Positions 31,229 to 38,250 of a stretch of DNA of 38,250 bases are shown piece by piece. A model generated the notes under the pieces. It worked only from the letters and a program-made list of their open reading frames with translations. It made no database searches and was not told the DNA's origin. The first letter of the stretch is position 1, and each line of letters starts with the position of its first letter. Source of the DNA: a virus; IMG/VR virus record IMGVR_UViG_3300025322_000086, positions 1 to 38,250 of that record; one strand, 5' to 3'. Both the position numbers and the translations under genes were made by a program.

Positions 31229-31543
31229 TTAGCTCGCAAGTTCCTCGGCCATGATTTCTATGTAGCGGTTGCGCTCATCCACAATAGTCATTCCTTTAAC
31301 CTCGAAGATGCGACCGCAGAAATTCAACCGGTGCTTATGGGTCAGGGTCGCCGTATAACGCAACTCAATTAGATGAGTGACGCGCGCCTGTATCTGTTGG
31401 GCTCGCAGCTGCTCGTTAGCAGTCAACGGGCGCACACGAGCGTATGCAGTCTCTACGCATGCCCAAGACAGTATGGCGCTGCCATGAGCGCCGCGGGTCT
31501 CGGTCGCAGCCTCTATCTCAAGCTTGTGTGGGTAGCGCCGCAT
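31229..31543 (-). CDS. Head-tail joining protein (head closure, SPP1 gp16-like)
   Basis: A 104-residue protein matching the Phage_H_T_join family: it begins RRYPHKLEIEAATETRG, then SWACVETAYARVRPLTANE, a strand HLIELRYTATL, and GRIFEVKGMTIVDERNRYIEI. It closes the portal channel after packaging and provides the tail docking surface. It overlaps the upstream stop by one base. Confidence 0.82.
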   Translation of the reverse strand: MRRYPHKLEIEAATETRGAHGSAILSWACVETAYARVRPLTANEQLRAQQIQARVTHLIELRYTATLTHKHRLNFCGRIFEVKGMTIVDERNRYIEIMAEELAS

Positions 31544-31866
31544 TAATCCCTGCGCCTAACAGCAGTAAAGAATTTATCCCAACGGCCTTGCAAGCCCGCC
31601 CCAGTCGCGGTGTACACACCTAAATATTGCTTATCTACCACCATCGCTACTGTGTCCTCGAGGGTACCGCGGTAGTTCCCGTTGCTCGCGGCAACATAGG
31701 ACAGCGTAATCGACGTGCTGACAGCGGTCACTCCATCTAACTCATAGAGACGAAAGGCCACCGTAGCGTCATTGACATAAAGCCCGGTCGCGGGATTGTT
31801 CAGCCCAAGCAATTCAATAAAATTATCATTGCCTACATACAGCAGGTCATTAGCGCTACAAGGCAT
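31543..31866 (-). CDS. Small beta-rich virion protein, paralogue B
   Basis: A 107-residue protein clearly related to the one at 35029-35346. Both share NDNFIELLGL-like N-termini, ATG.YVNDA, the identical YVAASNGNYR, TLE.T, and VV..KY followed by a TA.G.GL ending. The fold is probably Ig-like or BppU-N-like. It may be a connector or an appendage adaptor. A GGAGG ribosome binding site lies inside the end of the RYF-repeat gene. Confidence 0.7.
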   Translation of the reverse strand: MPCSANDLLYVGNDNFIELLGLNNPATGLYVNDATVAFRLYELDGVTAVSTSITLSYVAASNGNYRGTLEDTVAMVVDKQYLGVYTATGAGLQGRWDKFFTAVRRRD

Positions 31867-32032
31867 TTAGTAATTCCTCCGCAGCTAATGCAGCGACCGC
31901 CCTCAAAGTTGTTACAGTCAACGCCGCTTGGGCTTGTACTGTAGCAACAAGCCAGCCTATAACCTCTAACCCGATTTGCGGAAAGTAACGGGGCGCAAAG
32001 TACCGGGCAGCAAAGTAACGGGCAGCAAACAT
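31856..32032 (-). CDS. RYF-repeat small structural-module protein
   Basis: A 58-residue protein whose N-terminus is a triple repeat of F-A-(A/P)-R-Y (MFAARYFAARYFAPRYFPQ), followed by a hydrophobic, Ala-rich helix. It begins one base after the fibre gene's stop and overlaps the next gene by eleven bases. Similar short RYF-repeat proteins occur, as I recall, in phage structural modules; their role is not known to me. Confidence 0.65.
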   Translation of the reverse strand: MFAARYFAARYFAPRYFPQIGLEVIGWLVATVQAQAALTVTTLRAVAALAAEELLNAL

Positions 32033-32033
32033 T

Positions 32034-33638
32034 CTAGGTAAGGTCCAGCGTCACCGCACTACGGTTGCCGCTCGCGTCGACGGTTGCCGTAACGCGGTTC
32101 TTTGTGTCGTCAATGTCGCGAATGGTAACGGTACTCGTCGCAGCGCCACTCAACTTAGACAACAGCGCAGAAGCAAAGCCGCGCAGCATCTGGCGCATGG
32201 TGCGCGTGCCCTCCACCGCCTCATCCAGAATATCATCAACACCCGTCGCAGAAAGGCGGTACCCAGTTTTATCTGCAACCGCAAGCGCGTTCGCATCAAC
32301 CTGATTGGCGACTGTGAATACTAACTGGTCAGTCTTGACCTTGATTGCGCCTACTTCGGTATCAATGAAGCCCAAGATTGAAGCAACCTCGGTATCAACG
32401 AAGTCATCAATGGTGTCGACACTTGTCTGTGATGCGCGGCTGCTGATGGCCGCATTTACGTTATCGACAAGCAGTTTACCGATTGACCCAACCGTGGTAA
32501 GCGCCGAGGTAAGGGCATCCCAAATTGCCTGCACTCCTGCGGATGAGAGTGAATAGCCGCTCTTGTCGCTGTTAGTGCCTACAGTAACCGAGAAGCCAAA
32601 CGCAGTCAGGGTGCGCGTCGCGACAGTCCATACGGCGTCGAAGGCGCCAGCGGCGAACTTTGCTGCGGTAAGGACCCCATTCGCAATTGACAGCGTGTTC
32701 GCATCAACCTGGTTAGCGGTTGTAAAGGTTAGCTGGTCAGTCTTGGCTTTGATTGCTGATACTTCGGTATCGACCGCGGCCAGGATTGCAGCAACCTCGG
32801 TATCAACGAAGTCATCAACCGCATCCACACTGGTTTGGGTGGCGCGGCTACTGATTGTCGCATTGACGTTATCTACCAGTAATTTACCAATGCTACCAAC
32901 TGTCGTCAACGCGGAGGTGAGCGCATCCCAAATCGCCTGCACACCCGCAGAGGAAAGGGTGTAGCCGCTCTTGTCGCTATTCGTTCCAACCGTCACAGAG
33001 AATCCAAACGCAGTTAGCGTCCGGGTTGCCACAGTCCACACGGCGTCGAAGGCCCCCGCAGCAAATTTGGCCGCGGTAAGGACCCCATCCGCTATTGATA
33101 GCGTGCTGGCGTCAATCTGGTTGGCAACCGTAAACGTCAGCTGGTCAGTCTTGGCTTTGATTGCTGATACTTCGGTATCCACGAAGTCATCAACCGCATC
33201 GACACTCGTTTGCGTAGCGCGGCTACTGATGGTCGCGTCAACGCGAGACAGCCCAAGCCCAGCGGCGTCCTGAACGTCGATGGCAACCAGCGGGATTTCC
33301 ATCACGACCGGCGCCATGTTAGTTGCTCCCTTTAATACCAGGACCACACTATCGACGCCCGAAGCAACAATCGCGTCGGACAAATCCAATCGATACACGC
33401 CAGGCATATTCGCAGAACTAACCTCGACAAAACCACCGTCGCTATGCGCACCAGTAACCGTTTGCGTAGCAAGCGTTAGCTGCGTCGCGCTGCCTAGCGG
33501 GCGCACGTAGTAACAGACGAGTCCGGCGGAATTGAAGACGAGCCCGGTTAATCCCGCGCCTGTAGTCACAGAGGAGTTTTGGATGAATATGTAGACCGTT
33601 TGGTCTACTGACCCAGCCTTGACTAGATTCTTTTTCAT
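32034..33638 (-). CDS. Fibre-like protein with long internal repeats
   Basis: A 534-residue protein. Residues 1-125 form a beta-rich BppU-like domain (VYIFIQNSS, GVYRLDLSD). Then come two near-identical long repeats, residues 137-261 and 262-397, and a partial third from 398, each starting ISSRA(T/S)QTSVD. Repeat 2 has an eleven-residue insertion. The C-terminal domain (about 480-534) has TVTIRDIDDTKNRVTATVDASGNR, found in other phage appendage proteins. It is probably a trimeric fibre with a repeated shaft, attached to head or tail. Confidence 0.65.
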   Translation of the reverse strand: MKKNLVKAGSVDQTVYIFIQNSSVTTGAGLTGLVFNSAGLVCYYVRPLGSATQLTLATQTVTGAHSDGGFVEVSSANMPGVYRLDLSDAIVASGVDSVVLVLKGATNMAPVVMEIPLVAIDVQDAAGLGLSRVDATISSRATQTSVDAVDDFVDTEVSAIKAKTDQLTFTVANQIDASTLSIADGVLTAAKFAAGAFDAVWTVATRTLTAFGFSVTVGTNSDKSGYTLSSAGVQAIWDALTSALTTVGSIGKLLVDNVNATISSRATQTSVDAVDDFVDTEVAAILAAVDTEVSAIKAKTDQLTFTTANQVDANTLSIANGVLTAAKFAAGAFDAVWTVATRTLTAFGFSVTVGTNSDKSGYSLSSAGVQAIWDALTSALTTVGSIGKLLVDNVNAAISSRASQTSVDTIDDFVDTEVASILGFIDTEVGAIKVKTDQLVFTVANQVDANALAVADKTGYRLSATGVDDILDEAVEGTRTMRQMLRGFASALLSKLSGAATSTVTIRDIDDTKNRVTATVDASGNRSAVTLDLT

Positions 33639-34783
33639 CCGCGCATTCCTCCTGCCATACCGGGATGTACCAATAGACCGCCTGCACCGCCCGCCCCATC
33701 GTCTATACTTCTAATCCTAACCCCGGCTAACGCTATTTCTGTAGTGCTGGCGGTGAATGCTCCGGTTTGGTCCGCTCTAGTGCCTTTCTGCGTCTTTATC
33801 CCACCGGGCCAACACTTCTTAAAAGCTTCCACATTAAATGTTATCACGTGGATATTGACGTTGTTTGCGGTTGTTGGCCGTACAGCTACGGCGTACTTAG
33901 TGTCCTTGCTCAAAGTCCTCAAGGCAGTTAATGGACAAAACATAAAGTCAGCGGCACCGGAAAGTTGAGTAGTATCCCCATCGATTGTTATTGTCTCTAT
34001 GACAGTAGGCGTACCCAGTGGATCGGAGTACAGGATTAGTTCAAAATCACCTCCAGCCGTATCCTCGCCTGCTCGTGCCCACAACGCGTCTACAGTTACC
34101 GGCCCAGGGACTTCAAAGATGCAACAGATTTCATCCGCCGCGCTATTCACATCAAAGGAAGTGTTAGTTGCTGATTGGTGCGCTGAACCATAATCCAAAA
34201 ACCCCAGCGTACCATCATCAAACGTTACAGCAACGCAAGGGGCCCCTGTAACAGCAGTCCACACACCCCCCAGGAAATTCGACACAAAGGGCAGCATGTA
34301 CGTGACATTGTTGTTGTTAGTTTTGTTGACGGTAACAGCATCAGCTCCATTCCTGACAGTGAGTTCAAAAACTATAGCGACCAAGTCGCCATGCGCGATG
34401 GTTTTCGTGCCAGTAGCCATCGCGGTGGAAACCCATGTAGCGTTAGCCAAACTATCTGTTCCCTGTACCAAATCCTTGTATACATCGAATGTGCCATCAT
34501 CCCTACCAGGAGGGCCATTTACCAAATCGACATCAGCAATACCAACCCGCAAAGTGCTCCCAGCAGTTGCCCAGGTTACTCCCGAAGCCGTCCTCCAATC
34601 AATCTTACCGCCAGCGGACGAAATCGTCTTCGACCCAGGACCGCCTTCTAAGTACATCCTGCCGATGAAAACTGCCTTCTCACCGACCGCATCTAAATTC
34701 CCAGATGAAGTCTGGCCATACCCGTTATACATTATCAATGGGTAATGTAGCCCAGAAATTCCACCAAACGCAGCCGCAGTCAT
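33635..34783 (-). CDS. Beta-rich virion appendage or decoration protein
   Basis: A 382-residue Gly- and Thr-rich protein with jelly-roll-like stretches (GDLVAIVFELTVRNG, VTVDALWARAGEDTAGGDFELILYSD, KYAVAVRPTT) that resemble carbohydrate-binding or decoration modules in uncultured phages. It ends in a Gly/Met-rich tail (GGMRG). ATGA overlaps couple it to both neighbours. Its exact role in the virion is unknown. Confidence 0.55.
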   Translation of the reverse strand: MTAAAFGGISGLHYPLIMYNGYGQTSSGNLDAVGEKAVFIGRMYLEGGPGSKTISSAGGKIDWRTASGVTWATAGSTLRVGIADVDLVNGPPGRDDGTFDVYKDLVQGTDSLANATWVSTAMATGTKTIAHGDLVAIVFELTVRNGADAVTVNKTNNNNVTYMLPFVSNFLGGVWTAVTGAPCVAVTFDDGTLGFLDYGSAHQSATNTSFDVNSAADEICCIFEVPGPVTVDALWARAGEDTAGGDFELILYSDPLGTPTVIETITIDGDTTQLSGAADFMFCPLTALRTLSKDTKYAVAVRPTTANNVNIHVITFNVEAFKKCWPGGIKTQKGTRADQTGAFTASTTEIALAGVRIRSIDDGAGGAGGLLVHPGMAGGMRG

Positions 34784-35025
34784 GCGCTCACCGTTGTCAC
34801 AGTAATCCCTGCGAGTAAAGCCGCGCGCATCTGTGCCCTAGTTTTGCCGGATGAATGTAATTTGAGCAGCACCTTAATTGCAGCTTCAATATCTGAGGGG
34901 GTTACAGGCTCCAACATCTCGTCAATCGAGGTACGAATAGTTGTGGACCTATCGCCTGAGACTGCAAGGGTAACATGGTTGTTTGCGGGGCATACTTGTG
35001 TACGCGTGATGGTGATGGTGGCCAT
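34780..35025 (-). CDS. Hypothetical protein, 81 residues
   Basis: Small protein with a beta-rich N-terminus (MATITITRTQVCPANNHVTLAV) and a helical C-terminal half (SDIEAAIKVLLKLHSSGKTRAQMRAALLAG). It has an ATGA overlap with the next gene and a three-base gap from the previous one. No family is recognised. It is probably an accessory part of the appendage cluster. Confidence 0.6.
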   Translation of the reverse strand: MATITITRTQVCPANNHVTLAVSGDRSTTIRTSIDEMLEPVTPSDIEAAIKVLLKLHSSGKTRAQMRAALLAGITVTTVSA

Positions 35026-35028
35026 CTC

Positions 35029-35346
35029 TCAACGTCTTTCAACTGCAATGAATTGCGTTTTGAATTTCGCATTTAAACCATTGCCGACCGCGGTGACCTC
35101 TGCGACGTATTTCTTCCCCACAACTAAAGAAAGAGTTTCCTCCAACGTCACTCGGTAATTCCCATTACTGGCGGCGACATACTGTAACGTCACAGGCCAA
35201 CTCTGCCCGCTCACATCCGCGCCAGTTTCATCCTTTAATCGCCCCGTCACAACGGCATCATTCACGTATGCCCCTGTTGCTTCATTCTTCAAACCGTTCA
35301 ACTGAAGCAGGTTATCGTTCTCTATGTAAATCACTTTGTGTGGCAT
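35029..35346 (-). CDS. Small beta-rich virion protein, paralogue A
   Basis: A 105-residue protein (from ATG 35346), paralogous to the one at 31543-31866, sharing YVAASNGNYR and the surrounding strands. The start has no ribosome binding site; instead a TATACT box lies nine bases upstream of the ATG, so a near-leaderless transcript is possible. An in-frame TTG at 35382 also lacks a ribosome binding site and is less likely. The pair of paralogues brackets the fibre-like genes. Confidence 0.65.
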   Translation of the reverse strand: MPHKVIYIENDNLLQLNGLKNEATGAYVNDAVVTGRLKDETGADVSGQSWPVTLQYVAASNGNYRVTLEETLSLVVGKKYVAEVTAVGNGLNAKFKTQFIAVERR

Positions 35347-35354
35347 ATATTTTA

Positions 35355-35382
35355 AGTATACTGCTAAACTTCTCGCCGCCAA
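35355..35382 (-). promoter_or_regulatory. Candidate promoter within the late operon
   Basis: On the minus strand, TTGGCG (35382-35377), a 16-base spacer and TATACT (35360-35355). Transcription would begin about 35348, within two bases of the ATG of paralogue A. The -35 is only a partial match and the spacing is tight. Confidence 0.35.
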
Positions 35383-35603
35383 ATTATTGGCATCCCAGTC
35401 TCCACCCCGCGCACCGCCATGTACCCTAACAACACACTACCATTAACCCATAGCGTCGCGCCAATCAATGTCACCACCGCACCCTCCGACATCACCCCCA
35501 ACCCCAATAGCGCAAACGGCAACAGCGAACAAATCGTCAAGCTCACAGCCGCCAACCGCACAATCGTGTTCCGCACTCGGTACAACTTCGGATCATCACT
35601 CAT
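35364..35603 (-). CDS. Two-span membrane protein, 79 residues
   Basis: A small protein with two hydrophobic segments (residues about 16-36 and 42-61 from the start used here) and a short charged N-terminus (MSDDPKLYRVRN). I choose the last of three consecutive ATG codons, because AGGAG is then correctly spaced. It overlaps the 58-residue gene upstream by eight bases. The size and topology allow a holin or a membrane-bound packaging or exclusion factor. Confidence 0.6.
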   Translation of the reverse strand: MSDDPKLYRVRNTIVRLAAVSLTICSLLPFALLGLGVMSEGAVVTLIGATLWVNGSVLLGYMAVRGVETGMPIIWRREV

Positions 35604-35772
35604 CATCATCTCCTGCCTTCGGCCTATCGTTATCCCCCCAATAGTGACCCCCTCGTCGAAACCACTTCCCGCCAATTCGCTCCGCTTCCTCCAGCGTCTT
35701 AAAGTACCAAGACGCTTCCCACCCCCACCCTTTAGGCAGGTCAGAAGGTGGCTCTTCTTTTTCCTTACTCAC
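35596..35772 (-). CDS. 58-residue Trp-rich protein after the terminase
   Basis: A short frame with a GTG start one base after the terminase stop and a GGAG ribosome binding site. The product (MSKEKEEPPSDLPKGWGWEA) contains six tryptophans and several short patterns such as FKTLEEAERIGGKWFRRGG that look like a small folded domain. The function is unknown. Conserved-looking composition and tight packing support it as real. Confidence 0.65.
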   Translation of the reverse strand: MSKEKEEPPSDLPKGWGWEASWYFKTLEEAERIGGKWFRRGGHYWGDNDRPKAGDDDE

Positions 35773-35773
35773 T

Positions 35774-37498
35774 TCAAATCACTCCGCGCGTCTCATAAAT
35801 GTTCTCAGCTTCACCTGACAACATCACACAACGCAGCGCCACCAACAACGCAACAACCCCGTCAATCTTTGCCGCATCACTTTCCTTGCGCGGATAAATG
35901 TTACCCTTCACATCTTCCTTTGCGGACACATTACCCGCCATCCATGCTAACACCGGGTCGCCGTCATGATGAAATCGCCCAGAGAGGATCGCAGCCTCCA
36001 ACTCTTTCATCGGCTCGCTAAAGTTTAGCGTAGATGGGCGAATTTCAATAGTAGTTAAGCCTGCCCCCTGCAGGTTATTCACCAAGTGCGTCGCCTGTGC
36101 CGGATCATACCCCACCTCCGCCAACTCATACCGCTCCGCATCCTCCAACACGTGTTGCTCGATAACGCGAAAGTCTATCACTTCGCCCGGCGACAAATTC
36201 AGCAACCCATCCGCTTCTGCCCACATCGCATAATTCTCATTATCCTCCACCCGCGCCTCCGGCAAATAATAACTCATCCGCACCCAATAGTGTCGCGCCC
36301 CATCCACATCTCGCCAGAACAACAGCGCCTTTGCCGCAATGTCGATCTTGCTCGCCAAGTCCAGCCCTATCTTCGCAGGTTCCCCCTCCCACTCCGACCA
36401 ATCAACCGCTTCCCGGCACCGTTCCCATGCCGCCAAATTGAGCCAGGCGAACGATGCCCCCACCCACACATCGAGGTGTTTCGTGAGGAACTTATTCCTT
36501 GCGCTCTTAATGCGCTGTGCGACGATGGACTTGCGCTTAAGGTCATCCAGCATCACCGACACCCCCAAATTCGGATTCGCCTTCCCCCAAACCCGCGGGT
36601 CAAACGGATCATCCTCCTTGTCGATGGTGTAGATGATGCCGAAAAAGGTATCATCCTCCACCGCATCTCCCTTCGGCTCTGGGCAAAGTTCGGGATGCTG
36701 ATAGAGAGTTGCGTTCAGAACCCGCTTAGTGTATTGGTGGACCTCGTAACAAATTCCGCTCGCGGAAACTCCCGCAGTAGTAATCGACCAAATCAACGGC
36801 TGTCCGCGACTTCCTGTCCCCGTATCCATCACATCATACACCTGCCGCGTCTTGTGCGCGTGCAACTCATCAATCAGCCCGCAGGAGATATTGAGCCCAT
36901 CCAACGTGTGCGCATCCGACGATAGCGGCTCGAAGCGTCCGCCTTCGCGTGGGGTGATGAGATGATGGGTATAGGGGATAAGGGCAAATCGCTCGCGTAA
37001 ACCGCTGTCCAATTCGGCCATTTGCCTTGCGATATTGAAAACAATCTTGGCTTGACCGCGAGTAGTAGCGGCGCTGTAGACCTCCGCGCCAATCTCGCCG
37101 TCCGCCGTTAGCATATACAATCCTATGCCAGCGAGCTTTGTGGTCTTCGCGTTCTTTCGCGGTATTTCCTCATAGACAACAATGAAGCGGCGAAAGTTAT
37201 TTTCCTTCCGCAACCATCCAAACACGCACATGATGATGAAGACTTGCCAGGGCCCTAGCACCAGGTGCTCGCGATTACGCGCCCAAATGCCCTTAACATG
37301 GCGTAACCGCTCAATATACGCGCACACCCTCGCTCCCGCAACCGGCTCAAAGTAAAAGGGATAGTCCTTGTCGCGCTGCGCTCGCGTTAAATCATCCAGA
37401 TGCCGCGCGCACGCCGCCTTCACCCAAACGCAAGTTGCCAGCTTTCGGCTGACGACATCGCGTGCATACTTAAGTGCTATTGCGGCATAATCTCTCAT
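35774..37498 (-). CDS. Terminase large subunit (HK97-type)
   Basis: A 574-residue packaging motor. The ATPase has an atypical Walker A, PRKNAKTT (residues 113-120), and Walker B CGLIDE (206-211), typical of Terminase_1 proteins. The RNase H-like nuclease has IGLDLASKIDIAA, GYDPAQA and a final Asp in AAKIDGVVAL. It cuts and translocates genome concatemers into the prohead. The frame is open to 37510, but the ATG at 37498 has the ATGA junction with the gene upstream. Confidence 0.92.
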   Translation of the reverse strand: MRDYAAIALKYARDVVSRKLATCVWVKAACARHLDDLTRAQRDKDYPFYFEPVAGARVCAYIERLRHVKGIWARNREHLVLGPWQVFIIMCVFGWLRKENNFRRFIVVYEEIPRKNAKTTKLAGIGLYMLTADGEIGAEVYSAATTRGQAKIVFNIARQMAELDSGLRERFALIPYTHHLITPREGGRFEPLSSDAHTLDGLNISCGLIDELHAHKTRQVYDVMDTGTGSRGQPLIWSITTAGVSASGICYEVHQYTKRVLNATLYQHPELCPEPKGDAVEDDTFFGIIYTIDKEDDPFDPRVWGKANPNLGVSVMLDDLKRKSIVAQRIKSARNKFLTKHLDVWVGASFAWLNLAAWERCREAVDWSEWEGEPAKIGLDLASKIDIAAKALLFWRDVDGARHYWVRMSYYLPEARVEDNENYAMWAEADGLLNLSPGEVIDFRVIEQHVLEDAERYELAEVGYDPAQATHLVNNLQGAGLTTIEIRPSTLNFSEPMKELEAAILSGRFHHDGDPVLAWMAGNVSAKEDVKGNIYPRKESDAAKIDGVVALLVALRCVMLSGEAENIYETRGVI

Positions 37499-37701
37499 GG
37501 CGCCTTCCACTGATACACAATCTTGGGCAAGTTATTGAGCGGATGACGGATGATGCGGCGCTGCGCCTTACCTTCCGCTCTTAACTTCGCCAGCAACTTC
37601 AAAGCGCAACTAGAAGTAACGCCCGCGCGTAACGCCACTGTGGCTGTGCTCTCAAACTGCGGCCTCAATGCGGCCAATACTTCATTCCTTGCACCCCTCA
37701 T
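37495..37701 (-). CDS. Small winged-helix-like protein between terminase genes
   Basis: A 68-residue basic protein whose middle (VLAALRPQFESTATVALRAGVTSSCALKLLAKL) reads like a winged helix-turn-helix, ending in a basic wing-like segment (QRRIIRHPLN). It starts in an ATGA overlap with the small terminase and ends in an ATGA overlap with the large terminase. It may help recognise the packaging site or regulate late genes. Exact function is inference. Confidence 0.65.
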   Translation of the reverse strand: MRGARNEVLAALRPQFESTATVALRAGVTSSCALKLLAKLRAEGKAQRRIIRHPLNNLPKIVYQWKAP

Positions 37702-38207
37702 TTGTAATCCCCCCAAGCTCCAAGTTCCTCCGCAGACTCCGCCTTTGTCTTAATGCGCGGAACTCCGACATCTGTGGCGCCCGCTTCGGCGGCGGCCTTG
37801 TTAAGTTTTTTGGCTCGCTCGCGTCGATTGTGGGGGGTGTGCCCGAACTCCCGCAACATATCGCGCACTGCTCGCCGCTCAAGTTCCAGCATCGTGTACA
37901 TCCTATCGCTCACTTCCTTACCGGCACGAAGAAGGTGCTTGATGTTACGCTCTAGGAGGGCAACATTTGTAACTGCCTCACAGTAACTTGCCACCATCTG
38001 CGCATCAACCTTGCTCACCCACCCACGCTTCACCAACTCAGGCACTGCCCGCTTCCACTCAGCAAGCGCCTCTGGCGATATGGTCTTTGGAGGTATTGGA
38101 ACATCAGCGAGGAACTCCTTAATTGATTCACTTGCCTCCGCTGCCTCCACAGCAGCCTTTTCCACTCTCAATGATTTTGGCTTTACCTTTGGCCCACGTA
38201 GTCCCAT
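37698..38207 (-). CDS. Terminase small subunit (P27 family)
   Basis: A 169-residue protein with the P27 layout: MGLRGPKVKPKSLRVEKA at the start, PPKTISPEALAEWKRAVPELVKRGWVSKVDAQMVASYC, then LELERRAVRDMLREFGHTPHNRRE. It recognises the phage packaging site and delivers DNA to the large subunit. A strong AAGGAG ribosome binding site precedes the ATG. The 43 bases beyond it hold a weak GATACT box and no other gene. Confidence 0.9.
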   Translation of the reverse strand: MGLRGPKVKPKSLRVEKAAVEAAEASESIKEFLADVPIPPKTISPEALAEWKRAVPELVKRGWVSKVDAQMVASYCEAVTNVALLERNIKHLLRAGKEVSDRMYTMLELERRAVRDMLREFGHTPHNRRERAKKLNKAAAEAGATDVGVPRIKTKAESAEELGAWGDYK

Positions 38208-38250
38208 AAGTGACTCCTTCCAAGTTTAAGTATCAAAATTTTTGCTCGAC

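Noticed and set aside
36086-36925. 279-codon open frame on the plus strand opposite the large terminase
   Set aside because: The composition is an Arg/His/Ile/Pro-rich antisense shadow, and the terminase on the other strand is certain.

Overview
The window is a 38 kb piece of a tailed, double-stranded DNA bacteriophage, most likely a siphovirus. It carries a P27-type small terminase, an HK97-type large terminase, a head-tail joining protein, a tail terminator, a tail tube protein, a lambda G/GT-like chaperone pair, a tape measure protein and beta-rich tail tip or fibre proteins. It also carries a nearly complete phage replisome. I see no integrase, tRNA, rRNA, CRISPR array or insertion sequence. 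Genes are dense, usually joined by ATGA or TAATG overlaps, and most have AGGAGG-like ribosome binding sites. The host is probably a Gram-negative bacterium. The only hints are a perfect TGTGA-N6-TCACA site and good sigma70-type promoters, so this is weak inference.

Layout. (1) 57-10438, minus strand: read right to left, this starts with a small basic protein and an unknown protein. It continues with a DnaB-like helicase, an SNF2-type helicase, a zinc-finger/Toprim primase, a small unknown protein, a sigma-region-2-like protein and a Lys/Glu-rich protein. A strong intrinsic terminator follows, then a PLP-dependent fold-type-II enzyme coupled to a TSPPY DNA methylase-like protein, two HNH endonucleases and several small unknown proteins. 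(2) 10439-10629: a divergent, AT-rich control region. (3) 10630-23827, plus strand: small early genes and a DUF932 protein come first, then a terminator. The replication and recombination cluster follows: sliding-clamp-like protein, a UDG-family/family A DNA polymerase fusion, clamp-loader ATPase, gp32-like single-strand binding protein, RecA/UvsX, a PD-(D/E)XK nuclease, and SbcD- and SbcC-like proteins. (4) 23828-38207, minus strand: the virion genes, read right to left from terminase through fibre-like proteins and head-tail connectors to the tail.

How they work together. The clamp, loader, polymerase, helicase and primase can form a phage-specific replisome. RecA, SSB, SbcCD and the PD-(D/E)XK nuclease supply recombination-dependent replication and processing of concatemers for the terminase. 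The coupled PLP enzyme and methylase are the best candidate for an undescribed function, possibly DNA base modification. Portal, prohead protease and major capsid genes are absent, although terminase and head-tail joining genes are present. The gap that usually holds them contains fibre-like and decoration-like proteins instead.

The most notable non-coding signals are: a programmed -1 frameshift site (A AAA AAA) joining the tail chaperone genes; a 14-bp parS-like palindrome inside a small membrane-protein gene; a 15-bp perfect inverted repeat spanning the predicted clamp promoter; and the CRP-like palindrome in the divergent region. About nine genes shorter than 60 codons were recovered from coupling signals.
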